The position numbers were made by a program, and so were the translations under genes. Of a DNA stretch of 64,000 nt, positions 1 through 7,546 are shown in pieces; the stretch's first letter is position 1, and the number at the start of each line of letters is the position of its first letter. The DNA is from Oscillospiraceae bacterium (lineage in GTDB: Bacteria > Bacillota > Clostridia > Oscillospirales > Oscillospiraceae). The notes below the pieces were generated by a model. The model saw only the letters and a list, made by a program, of their open reading frames with translations. It made no database searches and had not been told where the DNA came from. The DNA is taken from NCBI GenBank assembly GCA_020025305.1, contig JAHHSG010000003.1, forward strand, positions 62,001 to 126,000, in the 5' to 3' direction.

Positions 1-823
1 ACTGAGCGCCTCCTTCTCTCTTATCTGCAGGCTTGCGGAAACCGCCCTGACGGGGGCCACGGTCACGGTTGAAACCGTTCTGGCCATCGCGGCGGAAACC
101 GCCACGGCGATCGCCGTCACGGCGGCCGCGGCGCTCACGGCGCTCCTGATAGGGCTTGCTGGTATCCAGGGTACGGGGGGTGGTACGCAGGGCCTGGCTG
201 AGGATCTCGCCCTTGTACACCCAGACCTTCACGCCGATGCGGCCGAAGGTGGTAGCAGCCTCTGCAAAGCCGTAATCGATATCGGCACGCAGGGTCTGCA
301 GAGGAATGGTACCGTCGTGATAGTGCTCGTTACCGGCAATCTCACGGCCGCCCAGACGACCGCTGCAGCTGACCTTGATGCCCTTGGCGCCGCTGCGCAT
401 AGCGCGGCCCATGGCATTCTTCATAGCGCGGCGGTGGGAGATACGCTTCTCCAGCTGAGCAGCGATGTTCTCGGCCACCAGCTGCGCATCCATATCAGGG
501 TTACGAACCTCGACGATGTTCAGCTTTACAGTCTTGCCGATCAGCTTCTCAACGCTCTTGCGATACTCCTCGATCTGCACACCACCCTTACCGATGACAA
601 CACCGGGACGGGCCACATGCAGGTAAATGGTCACAACTTCGTTGCTGCGCTCAATCTCAATCTTAGAGACTCCGGCGGCATACAGAAGCTTCTTCAGATA
701 AACGCGGATCTTGTGGTCTTCGACCAACAGATCGCCGACCTTCTCATTGCTGGCATACCAACGGGAATCCCAGTCTTTGATGACGCCCACGCGCATGCCG
801 TGGGGATTAACTTTCTGTCCCAT
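1..823 (-). CDS. rpsC: 30S ribosomal protein S3 (partial, 3' end outside window)
   Basis: S3 is part of the 30S head and lines the mRNA entry tunnel. The start at 823 reads MGQKVNPHGMRVGVIKDWDS, the typical S3 N-terminus, and is preceded by a GGAGGAGA ribosome site. A type-2 KH core follows (VVIGKGGVQIEE, about residues 75-86), then the S3 C-terminal domain with CSGRLGGREIA. Bacterial S3 is usually about 210-230 residues, but this frame stays open to the window edge (274 codons, no stop). From about residue 222 it has a tail rich in Arg, Gly, Asp and Phe (RRGGF, QGGF). It is the last gene of the S10 operon segment seen here, 17 bases after rplV. Confidence 0.95.
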   Translation of the reverse strand, partial: MGQKVNPHGMRVGVIKDWDSRWYASNEKVGDLLVEDHKIRVYLKKLLYAAGVSKIEIERSNEVVTIYLHVARPGVVIGKGGVQIEEYRKSVEKLIGKTVKLNIVEVRNPDMDAQLVAENIAAQLEKRISHRRAMKNAMGRAMRSGAKGIKVSCSGRLGGREIAGNEHYHDGTIPLQTLRADIDYGFAEAATTFGRIGVKVWVYKGEILSQALRTTPRTLDTSKPYQERRERRGRRDGDRRGGFRRDGQNGFNRDRGPRQGGFRKPADKREGGAQ

Positions 824-840
824 AAAACTGTCTCCTCCCT

Positions 841-1176
841 TTAGTCTTTCTCAGCGACCGCCAGGGTCACGTGAGAAGTTCTCTTGTTAATGCGATAGGC
901 ACGGCCCTGGGCGCGGGGCATCATTCTCTTCAGAATGGGGCCGGGGGTGGCGAACACCTCGCTGACTACCAGCTTCTCAACATCCATCTGGAAGTTGTTC
1001 TCAGCGTTAGCCACAGCGCTCTTCAAGAGCTTCATCAGGGGCTCAGAGGCAGCCTTGGGGGTCTGCATCAGAATTGCCATTGCGGTCTGCACATCCTTGC
1101 CGCGGATCAGATCGCAAACGATCTGGATCTTACGGGGAGAGATGCGGACATATCTCAAATAAGCTTTAGCTTCCAT
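841..1176 (-). CDS. rplV: 50S ribosomal protein L22
   Basis: L22 is an early-assembly 50S protein whose beta hairpin reaches the peptide exit tunnel. The protein reads MEAKAYLRYVRISPRKIQIV and ends with the conserved RAYRINKRTSHVTL hairpin region; 111 residues is normal. An upstream in-frame ATG at 1188 sits inside the ribosome site itself (AAGGAGG directly followed by ATG), so the ATG at 1176, which gives the usual family N-terminus, is chosen. Using 1188 would add four residues. It is co-transcribed with rpsS upstream and rpsC downstream. Confidence 0.95.
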   Translation of the reverse strand: MEAKAYLRYVRISPRKIQIVCDLIRGKDVQTAMAILMQTPKAASEPLMKLLKSAVANAENNFQMDVEKLVVSEVFATPGPILKRMMPRAQGRAYRINKRTSHVTLAVAEKD

Positions 1177-1196
1177 TGTATTCTGCATCCTCCTTC

Positions 1197-1460
1197 TTAC
1201 TTAGACTTGGTGTGACCGCGGAAGGTACGAGTGGGAGCGAATTCGCCCAGCTTGTGACCCACCATGTCCTCCTGCACGTAGACAGGCACATGACGGCGGC
1301 CATCGTGAACTGCGATGGTGTGACCAACGAAAGAGGGGAAGATGGTGGAGCTGCGGCTCCAGGTCTTCAGCACGCTCTTCTCACCGGTCTTGTTCATTTC
1401 TTCAACCCGCTTGATGAGCTCAGGGGCAACATACGGGCCTTTTTTAACAGATCTGCTCAT
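1197..1460 (-). CDS. rpsS: 30S ribosomal protein S19
   Basis: S19 sits in the 30S head, with S13, near the A-site finger. The 87-residue protein starts MSRSVKKGPYVAPELIKRVE and contains the conserved WSRSSTIFPSFVGHTIAVHDGR block and the C-terminal GHKLGEFAPTRTF motif. Length is typical. It lies between rplB (14 bases upstream) and rplV (20 bases downstream) in the standard S10 operon order. Confidence 0.97.
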   Translation of the reverse strand: MSRSVKKGPYVAPELIKRVEEMNKTGEKSVLKTWSRSSTIFPSFVGHTIAVHDGRRHVPVYVQEDMVGHKLGEFAPTRTFRGHTKSK

Positions 1461-1474
1461 ATTAACTTGCCTCC

Positions 1475-2311
1475 TTACTTCTCATTACGACGCTTGACAA
1501 TAAACTTGTCAGTCTGGTTCTTCTTCTTACGAGTCTTGTAACCCAGAGCCGGCTTACCCCAGGGGGTAACAGGGCCGGGACGACCGACGGGGCTCTTGCC
1601 CTCACCACCGCCGTGGGGGTGATCGCAGGGGTTCATGACGCTACCGCGAACGGCAGGACGCCAACCCATGTGACGCTTACGGCCAGCCTTACCAAGCTGG
1701 ATGTTCTCGTGCTCAATATTGCCGACCTGACCGATGCAGGCCTTGCAGTTAACACGGATGATGCGAACCTCGCCGGAAGGCATACGGATCTGGGCCTTCT
1801 CGCCCTCCTTAGCCATCAGCTGAGCGAAAGCACCAGCGGAGCGAACCAGCTGAGCGCCCTTGCCGGGATGCATCTCAATGTTGTGGATCACGGTACCAAC
1901 AGGAATGTTGGCCAGGGGCAGGCAGTTACCGGGCTTGATATCGGCAGCTGCGGAGGACAGAACCTTGTCGCCTGCCTTCAGGCCGACAGGAGCGATGATG
2001 TAACGCTTCTCGCCGTCCTCATACTGCACCAGAGCAATGTTGGCACTGCGGTTGGGATCGTACTCCAGACGCAGCACGGTGGCGCTCATGTCCATCTTGT
2101 CACGCTTGAAGTCGATGATACGATACTTGCGCTTCTCGCCGCCGCCGCGATGGCGGACGGTGATGCGGCCATAGCTGTTACGACCAGCGTTCTTCTTCAG
2201 AACCTCTACCAGGCTGGCTTCAGGCTTGGCATGCTTATCGATGCCGTCAAAGCCAGAAACGGTCATGTGTCTGCGGGAAGGGGTGGTCGGCTTAAAAGTT
2301 TTAATAGACAT
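1475..2311 (-). CDS. rplB: 50S ribosomal protein L2
   Basis: L2 is a primary 23S rRNA binding protein needed for subunit joining and peptidyl transferase assembly. The 278-residue product starts MSIKTFKPTTPSRRHMTVS. It carries the universally conserved C-terminal histidine region (VMNPCDHPHGGGEGKSP, near residue 230) and ends in a basic tail (KTRKKKNQTDKFIVKRR). It is full length for the family. It follows rplW by 21 bases and precedes rpsS. Confidence 0.97.
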   Translation of the reverse strand: MSIKTFKPTTPSRRHMTVSGFDGIDKHAKPEASLVEVLKKNAGRNSYGRITVRHRGGGEKRKYRIIDFKRDKMDMSATVLRLEYDPNRSANIALVQYEDGEKRYIIAPVGLKAGDKVLSSAAADIKPGNCLPLANIPVGTVIHNIEMHPGKGAQLVRSAGAFAQLMAKEGEKAQIRMPSGEVRIIRVNCKACIGQVGNIEHENIQLGKAGRKRHMGWRPAVRGSVMNPCDHPHGGGEGKSPVGRPGPVTPWGKPALGYKTRKKKNQTDKFIVKRRNEK

Positions 2312-2332
2312 TCTCTTACACTCCTTCCGTTA

Positions 2333-2629
2333 TTAGACCATGCCTTCGAAGAATTCGATGGTCTTGGAATCCTCAGTCAGCTGGACATAAGCCTTCTTCC
2401 AGCTCTTGCGGCGGCCAGGACGAGCAGCACCCAGGCGCTTCATCTTACCATCATAGTTGATGGTGTTGACCTTGGCCACCTTTACGCCAAAGATTTCCTC
2501 GATGGCGTTCTTGATCTCAATCTTACCGGCGCTGGGAGCCACCTCAAAGACATACTTCTTCTCAGCGGTAGCAGCCATGGAACGCTCGGTGATGATGGGG
2601 CGGATAATGATGTCGTAAACGTTAGCCAT
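2333..2629 (-). CDS. rplW: 50S ribosomal protein L23
   Basis: L23 lies at the exit tunnel and is the docking site for trigger factor and SRP. The 98-residue protein starts MANVYDIIIRPIITERSM and contains the family segment YVFEVAPSAGKIEIKNAIEE. Its ATG overlaps the rplD stop by one base (TAATG), which suggests translational coupling. Length and position in the S10 operon are normal. Confidence 0.97.
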   Translation of the reverse strand: MANVYDIIIRPIITERSMAATAEKKYVFEVAPSAGKIEIKNAIEEIFGVKVAKVNTINYDGKMKRLGAARPGRRKSWKKAYVQLTEDSKTIEFFEGMV

Positions 2630-3252
2630 TATGCGAACACCTCCTCGATTACTGCGAGGGCTTCCTTATCCAGCACCAGATACTTAGCCTTCAGAATGTC
2701 ATAGACGTTCAGCAGGTTAGCCATGCTGGTCTCCACGCCGGGAATATTGCGTGCGCTCTTGATGACGATCTCGTCCTTGGCAGCGGTAGCTACCAGAGCC
2801 TTACCGTCGGCCTTAACGGCGCTCAGGAAAGCGCGGAAGTCCTTGGTCTTGATGCTGTCGAACTTAATGGCGTCGACAACGATGATCTCGTTTGCAGCTG
2901 CCTTGGCAGACAGAACGGACTTCATCGCCAGTCTCTTCACCTTCTTATTCAGAACGTAAGAGTAGTCGCGGGGCTTGGGGGCAAAGACGATACCGCCGTG
3001 TACCCACTGGGGAGCACGGGTGCTGCCCTGACGGGCGTGGCCGGTACCCTTCTGACGCCAGGGCTTTCTGCCGCCGCCGGAGACCTCTGCACGGGTCAGA
3101 GCGCTCTGCGTGCCCTGTCTGCAGTTAGCCAGATGGTTTTTCACCACTTCGTGAACAACAGTCTTATTGGGCTCAATGCCGAAGATGCTGTCCTTCAGTT
3201 CCACAGTACCGACTTCAGCGCCGGCCATGTTCAAAACTTTGATAGTAGACAT
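2629..3252 (-). CDS. rplD: 50S ribosomal protein L4
   Basis: L4 reaches into the exit tunnel with an extended loop and in some bacteria represses its own operon. The chosen ATG at 3252 gives MSTIKVLNMAGAEVG (207 residues), with AAAGGAG eight bases upstream. An in-frame GTG at 3261 would add three residues but lies too close to that site. The conserved loop GGGRKPWRQKGTGHARQGST is present at about residues 60-80. It sits 17 bases after rplC and overlaps rplW by one base. Confidence 0.96.
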   Translation of the reverse strand: MSTIKVLNMAGAEVGTVELKDSIFGIEPNKTVVHEVVKNHLANCRQGTQSALTRAEVSGGGRKPWRQKGTGHARQGSTRAPQWVHGGIVFAPKPRDYSYVLNKKVKRLAMKSVLSAKAAANEIIVVDAIKFDSIKTKDFRAFLSAVKADGKALVATAAKDEIVIKSARNIPGVETSMANLLNVYDILKAKYLVLDKEALAVIEEVFA

Positions 3253-3269
3253 TTCAAGCACTCCTTTCC

Positions 3270-3986
3270 TTACTTATTACGGGCAGATGCCTTCTGGGGA
3301 TTACGGCCGGAAGCCTTCTGCGGGTTGTTGCTGATGCCAGCGCCGGCATTCTTGACACGGTGGGTCTTGACGGTGCTCTTGATGACCACCATGCTGCCCT
3401 TGTGACCAGGGATAGCGCCGCGTACAGCAATGAGGTTCAGCTCGGGATCGACCTTCACGATATCCAGGTTCTGGATGGTGACCTGATCGCAGCCCATCTG
3501 GCCGGCACCGATCTTGCCCTTGAAGATACGGGCAGGGTCGATAACGCCCATGGAACCGGCGTGACGATGCACAGGGCCGCCGCCGTGGCTCATGGGAGTA
3601 CGGCCGGCGCCGTGGCGCTTCACAACGCCCTGATAACCGTGGCCCTTGCTGGTGCCGGTTACGTCTACGAAGTCACCCTCATTGAAGGTGTCGGCCTTGA
3701 TGATGTCGCCCACGTTCAGCTCTGCGGCGTTGTCCAGATCGAACTCGCGCAGATACTTCTTGGGAGCCACACCGGCCTTGTTCAGATGGCCCATCTCGGG
3801 CTTGGTCAGCTTACGCTCGGGGACATCCTCGTAGCCCAGCTGCACGGAAGCATAGCCTTCCTTTTCGACAGTCTTCTTCTGCACGACGACGCAGGGACCT
3901 GCTTCAATAACAGTCACAGGAATGACCTTGCCGTTCGCGTCGAAGATCTGAGACATGCCGACTTTCTTGCCGATAATCGCTTTCAT
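3270..3986 (-). CDS. rplC: 50S ribosomal protein L3
   Basis: L3 is an early 50S assembly protein whose loop approaches the peptidyl transferase centre. The start MKAIIGKKVGMSQIFDANGK is typical and has a strong AAGGAGG eight bases upstream. The central loop GAGRTPMSHGGGPVHRHAGS matches the L3 family. At 238 residues it is slightly long because of a low-complexity C-terminal tail (two copies of the pattern NPQKAS). It is separated from rpsJ by 166 bases, unusually far inside an S10 operon, and that spacer holds paired inverted repeats just ahead of the ribosome site. Confidence 0.96.
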   Translation of the reverse strand: MKAIIGKKVGMSQIFDANGKVIPVTVIEAGPCVVVQKKTVEKEGYASVQLGYEDVPERKLTKPEMGHLNKAGVAPKKYLREFDLDNAAELNVGDIIKADTFNEGDFVDVTGTSKGHGYQGVVKRHGAGRTPMSHGGGPVHRHAGSMGVIDPARIFKGKIGAGQMGCDQVTIQNLDIVKVDPELNLIAVRGAIPGHKGSMVVIKSTVKTHRVKNAGAGISNNPQKASGRNPQKASARNK

Positions 3987-4011
3987 GTATGATCCTCCTT
4001 AAAGGTTATTG

Positions 4012-4094
4012 GTCGGCATAGTTCATTCTGCATTGGGCGCAGAACGCTTGCTCTGCCGACGTGACCCTGTCCGCCTTAACGCAAGTCGGCGGAC
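4012..4094 (-). promoter_or_regulatory. Predicted structured RNA in the rpsJ-rplC spacer
   Basis: Three inverted repeats are visible in the message sense. GTCCGCC (4094-4088) pairs with GGCGGAC (4075-4069). GTCGGCA (4060-4054) pairs with TGCCGAC (4018-4012) and encloses TTCTGC (4044-4039) paired with GCAGAA (4030-4025). The structure ends 11 bases before the AAGGAGG of rplC. A TATAAT hexamer at 4140-4135, just after rpsJ, might also start transcripts here, but no good -35 is seen. Function is unknown; a ribosomal-protein binding site controlling rplC is an inference. Confidence 0.45.
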
Positions 4095-4152
4095 ATTAGG
4101 GTTGCAAGCATTTTCATTGTGAGCTCGCGCTGTTATTATAGATGTATCTAAC

Positions 4153-4461
4153 TTACAGCTTGATCTCGATTTCCACACCGGCGGGCAGATCCAGAGCCAT
4201 CAGGGCCTCGACCGTCTTGGGGGTGGAATTGGTGATGTCGATCAGTCTCTTGTGGGTGCGGCGCTCGAACTGCTCACGGCTGTCCTTATACTTGTGCGTT
4301 GCACGCAGGATGGTGACGACCTCTCTCTTGGTGGGCAGAGGAATGGGGCCGGACACGGTAGCGTTGGTACGCTTGGCGGTCTCCACGATCTTCTCTGCGC
4401 TCTGGTCGATGACCTGATGGTCATAGGCCTTCAGACGAATGCGAATCATTTCTTTTGCCAT
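4153..4461 (-). CDS. rpsJ: 30S ribosomal protein S10
   Basis: S10 is a 30S head protein and, with NusB, part of transcription antitermination complexes. The 102-residue protein starts MAKEMIRIRLKAYDHQVIDQ and carries the typical GPIPLPTKREVVTILRATH and the ending MALDLPAGVEIEIKL. The start has a GGAGGAAC ribosome site. It is the first gene of the operon, about 290 bases after the predicted transcription start near 4752. Confidence 0.97.
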   Translation of the reverse strand: MAKEMIRIRLKAYDHQVIDQSAEKIVETAKRTNATVSGPIPLPTKREVVTILRATHKYKDSREQFERRTHKRLIDITNSTPKTVEALMALDLPAGVEIEIKL

Positions 4462-4571
4462 TTGGTTTGTTCCTCCATTACTTTGTACGGTTTTCTTGTG
4501 CGAGCCAACTGCCGTACGGTGAAAAATTTCTTATACCCCGTTCCGTGCGTATCATTCAGACTCATAAGAAA

Positions 4572-4597
4572 CACCGGCGGGCATAATCCGGCCGGTG
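4572..4597 (-). promoter_or_regulatory. Hairpin in the S10 operon leader (possible attenuator)
   Basis: CACCGGC (4597-4591 in the message sense) pairs with GCCGGTG (4578-4572) around a 12-base loop, and the hairpin is followed by TTTCTTAT. It sits in the leader between the promoter at 4759-4787 and rpsJ at 4461. This resembles a weak intrinsic terminator, so partial attenuation of the ribosomal operon is possible. No other gene is supported in 4462-4935. Confidence 0.4.
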
Positions 4598-4758
4598 CTC
4601 TTCTGGCGCAGCGATCTACGCTGACGTACAGAAATCTCTCAGCCGCCCGATGATCGGACATACTCCCCGAAAGTTACCGGCTCTCGCCGCAATCTCCCGG
4701 TTCATCGCATTTGTAAACGCCTCCGGGTGTACAACACCCTTCGCACGCGTACCCATAT

Positions 4759-4787
4759 ATAATAATCGACTTTCCTGCAGATGTCAA
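4759..4787 (-). promoter_or_regulatory. Promoter of the S10 ribosomal protein operon
   Basis: On the minus strand TTGACA (4787-4782), a 17-base spacer and TATTAT (4764-4759) form a near-consensus vegetative promoter. It points at rpsJ and predicts a start near 4752, leaving a leader of about 290 bases. The proS terminator lies just upstream, so the operon is probably insulated. Confidence 0.8.
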
Positions 4788-4935
4788 TAGGTTTTTCTCT
4801 GTTATTTACGAAAAAATATTTAAATTTTCAGCGGATCGCCAAGGGTGTTTCGTGCATATTGTCTCCCCCTCCGTCATAGCGGTTTTGGGGCGTTACACAG
4901 TCCCCCAGCCCTGCCTTTTTCCGCCTCGCCTGCGC

Positions 4936-4958
4936 AAAAAAGGGCGGCACAGCCGCCC
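4936..4958 (-). terminator. Intrinsic terminator after proS
   Basis: GGGCGGC-TGT-GCCGCCC in the minus-strand message is followed by six T residues. It lies 17 bases beyond the proS stop codon. Confidence 0.9.
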
Positions 4959-4975
4959 TCTTTTCAAAGATTAAA

Positions 4976-6415
4976 TTAGTATGCCACGCCCCAGTAAATA
5001 TCCGTAGTGCACTCCTTACCGCACACAGGGCACTTCCCCACAGTGCCGGACTGCTTGAGAGGCATACAGCGGGAGGAGACACCGGCCTTCTCTTTCATGG
5101 CCAGCTCGCACTCCAGACTGCCGCACCACTTGGTGCGGGCAAAGCCGCCGCGGCCATCCACCAGTGCTTTCACCTCTTCCCAGGAGGTCATATCGAAGGT
5201 ATTCTCCTCCAGGTTCTGGGCAGCCATATGGTAGAGATTATCGTGAACCTCCTGCAGGAGCGTTTGGATACTGTCTTCCAGACCCTCCAGCGCCACAAAG
5301 GTCTTTTCTCCGGTATCACGGCGTGCCACGCAGCACTGACTCTTCTCCATATCCCGAGGGCCGATCTCCACACGCAGGGGAACGCCCTTCATCTCGTACT
5401 GGGCAAACTTCCAGCCGGCAGACTGATCGCTGTCATCCAGCTTGACACGCACCCCTGCTGCACTGAGCCGTGTGCGCAGTGCCTCTGCCGCTTCCAAAAC
5501 ACCGGGCTTGTGCTGTGCCACAGGCACCACCACTACCTGAATAGGGGCAATGGCGGGCGGCAATACCAAACCGTTGTTGTCACTGTGCGTCATAATCACC
5601 GCACCGATCAGACGGGTGGTGACACCCCAAGAGGTCTGGAAGGGGTACTGCAGCTTGTTATCCCGTCCGGTGAAGGTCACATCGTAAGCACGGCTGAACT
5701 TGTCGCCAAAATAGTGGCTGGTGCCGGACTGCAGCGCTTTATGATCCTTCATCATGCATTCAATGGTGTACGTAGCATCCGCACCGGCGAACTTCTCCTT
5801 GTCGGTCTTGCGGCCCTTCACCACCGGCATAGCCAGCGAGTCACGGCAGAAATCGGCATAGGTGTTGAGGATCAGCTTTGTCTCACTCTGTGCCTCCTCT
5901 GCTGTCTCGTGGATCGTATGCCCCTCCTGCCACCAGAATTCACGGCTGCGCAGGAAAGGACGCGTGGTTTTTTCCCAGCGAATCACGGAGCACCACTGGT
6001 TGTAGAGCATAGGCAGTTCACGCCAGGAGTGAAGAATACGGGACCAGTGATCACAGAACATCGTTTCAGAGGTGGGACGGAACGCCAGACGCTCCTCCAG
6101 CTTCTCGCTGCCGCCGTGGGTCACCCAAGCAACCTCCGGAGCAAAGCCCTGCACCAGTTCCCCCTCCTTCTTGAGAAGGCTCTCAGGGATCAGCACAGGC
6201 ATCGCCACATTTTCGTGGCCGGTAGCCTTAAACATACCGTCCAGAATGCTCTTGATATTTTCCCAGATGGCACAGCCATAAGGGCGCAGGATCATAAAGC
6301 CCTTCACACTGGCATAGTCCACCAGTTCCGCTTTCAGGCAGATATCCGTATACCACTTAGCAAAATCTTCCTCCATAGGAGTGATTGCCTCAACATTTCT
6401 TTGATCTTTGGCCAT
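4976..6415 (-). CDS. proS: Prolyl-tRNA synthetase, type 3 (archaeal/eukaryote-like)
   Basis: Charges tRNA-Pro with proline in the cytoplasm. The 479-residue protein has the class II catalytic core: RPTSE at 113-117 and FLRSREFWWQEGHT at 154-167, followed by an anticodon-binding domain. It ends in a cysteine-rich zinc-type domain (CPVCGKEC) and the sequence YWGVAY, which marks the short type 3 enzymes rather than the long bacterial type with an INS editing domain. A stand-alone editing-like protein (ybaK, 8613-9104) lies nearby, which may or may not be related. It has its own promoter and terminator, and no T-box leader is visible in the short upstream region. Confidence 0.96.
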   Translation of the reverse strand: MAKDQRNVEAITPMEEDFAKWYTDICLKAELVDYASVKGFMILRPYGCAIWENIKSILDGMFKATGHENVAMPVLIPESLLKKEGELVQGFAPEVAWVTHGGSEKLEERLAFRPTSETMFCDHWSRILHSWRELPMLYNQWCSVIRWEKTTRPFLRSREFWWQEGHTIHETAEEAQSETKLILNTYADFCRDSLAMPVVKGRKTDKEKFAGADATYTIECMMKDHKALQSGTSHYFGDKFSRAYDVTFTGRDNKLQYPFQTSWGVTTRLIGAVIMTHSDNNGLVLPPAIAPIQVVVVPVAQHKPGVLEAAEALRTRLSAAGVRVKLDDSDQSAGWKFAQYEMKGVPLRVEIGPRDMEKSQCCVARRDTGEKTFVALEGLEDSIQTLLQEVHDNLYHMAAQNLEENTFDMTSWEEVKALVDGRGGFARTKWCGSLECELAMKEKAGVSSRCMPLKQSGTVGKCPVCGKECTTDIYWGVAY

Positions 6416-6481
6416 AATCGTCTTTCATTCCTTTATATGATGGTTTTTCCGCTTTTTTAGCGGTTTTCTTCTCGAATTTTT

Positions 6482-6510
6482 ATTTTATCGTCTCACGCCC
6501 CGATTGTCAA
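6482..6510 (-). promoter_or_regulatory. Promoter of proS
   Basis: TTGACA (6510-6505), 17-base spacer, TAAAAT (6487-6482) on the minus strand. The predicted start gives a leader of about 60 bases, too short for a T-box. Confidence 0.75.
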
Positions 6511-6522
6511 GGTCTGTCCCAC

Positions 6523-7524
6523 TCACGATTCGCCGCAGTAGAGAATATCGTGCGCCACCGGTCGGTAAAAGAGCTCCCGAGCCGTTTCGAAGTCGTGAGT
6601 CTGCCCCATGATCCACATCAGCTTGGCTACCGCCGCCTCTGTGGTCATGTCGTAGGCCTCCAGCAGCCGCAGCGTACTTTTAAGGTGACCACCCACATGG
6701 TAGACAGTGAGATCGCTGCCCTCATTGGGCACCTGTGTGGTCATGACAACAATCTTCCCCTTCTCTACAGCGGAGCGGATAATATCATAAAAGCCGCCAC
6801 ACTCATATTCCGGCAGGCCGCCCACACCGAAGCTCTCGATGATCAATCCGTCATAGTGCTCGGCCATAAACGCCACCAGCTCCGGCCGTGTGCCGGGGAT
6901 CAGCTTCAAAAGCCCTACATTGGTATCCAGATGATCGTAAAAGGTTGGCTGTTCATGGCAGTCGCAGCGGATATACTGCAGCAGATGTTCATCCTGCAGC
7001 ACCGCCAGATCCGGGTAATTGACGCTGGAAAAAGCCTGAAAGCTCTTGGAGCAGGTCTTGCGTGCACGGGTACCTAAAATCACCTTGCCGTTAAAGACGA
7101 TCTGTACCCCGCCGCAGCCGCGACAGGCATAGAGAAAAGCATCCGTCAAGTTGCGTTTGGAGTCGGTACTGTCAAACCAAATAGGCTTTTGCGCACCGGT
7201 CAGCACAATGGGCTTGGGGCTATCCTGCACCAGATAGCTCAGGGCCGCCGCGGTATAGGCCATAGTGTCTGTACCGTGGCTTACGACGAAGCCGTCATAT
7301 TCCCCGTAATGCTCTTGAATGCATTGCGCCACGCCAAGCCAGTGCTTCGGATGGATATTGGTGCTGTCGAGGCTATAGAGTGTCAGGCACTCCACCTGAC
7401 AGATTTCCGCAATGCGGGGGATAAAGCTCAAAAGCTGCTGTGGATTCAATTCCGGCGTCAGTCCCTCCGGCGTCATCTCCGAAGCGATGGTACCTCCGGT
7501 GCCAATCATCAGAATTTTCTTCAT
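6523..7524 (-). CDS. ansA: L-asparaginase, type I (cytoplasmic)
   Basis: Hydrolyses L-asparagine to aspartate and ammonia. The 333-residue protein begins MKKILMIGTGGTIASEMTPE; GTGGTIAS at 8-15 holds the first catalytic threonine, and HGTD at 83-86 with VLTGAQKP at about 106-113 supplies the second triad. No signal peptide is present, which favours the cytoplasmic type I enzyme. It starts 22 bases after the yhaO-like gene and is probably the last gene of the ymdB-ybaK-yhaO-ansA run. No clear terminator is seen before the proS promoter. Confidence 0.9.
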   Translation of the reverse strand: MKKILMIGTGGTIASEMTPEGLTPELNPQQLLSFIPRIAEICQVECLTLYSLDSTNIHPKHWLGVAQCIQEHYGEYDGFVVSHGTDTMAYTAAALSYLVQDSPKPIVLTGAQKPIWFDSTDSKRNLTDAFLYACRGCGGVQIVFNGKVILGTRARKTCSKSFQAFSSVNYPDLAVLQDEHLLQYIRCDCHEQPTFYDHLDTNVGLLKLIPGTRPELVAFMAEHYDGLIIESFGVGGLPEYECGGFYDIIRSAVEKGKIVVMTTQVPNEGSDLTVYHVGGHLKSTLRLLEAYDMTTEAAVAKLMWIMGQTHDFETARELFYRPVAHDILYCGES

Positions 7525-7546
7525 AGGCGTGTCCTCCTTGTGTCAA

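Noticed and set aside
5228..6460. 410-codon plus-strand open frame, and a 545-codon one at 21389-23026
   Set aside because: Both are long antisense shadows of proS and argS in GC-rich DNA; the minus-strand genes carry the complete synthetase motifs.
6416..6522. T-box leader for proS
   Set aside because: The predicted leader is only about 60 bases and lacks the conserved T-box sequence.
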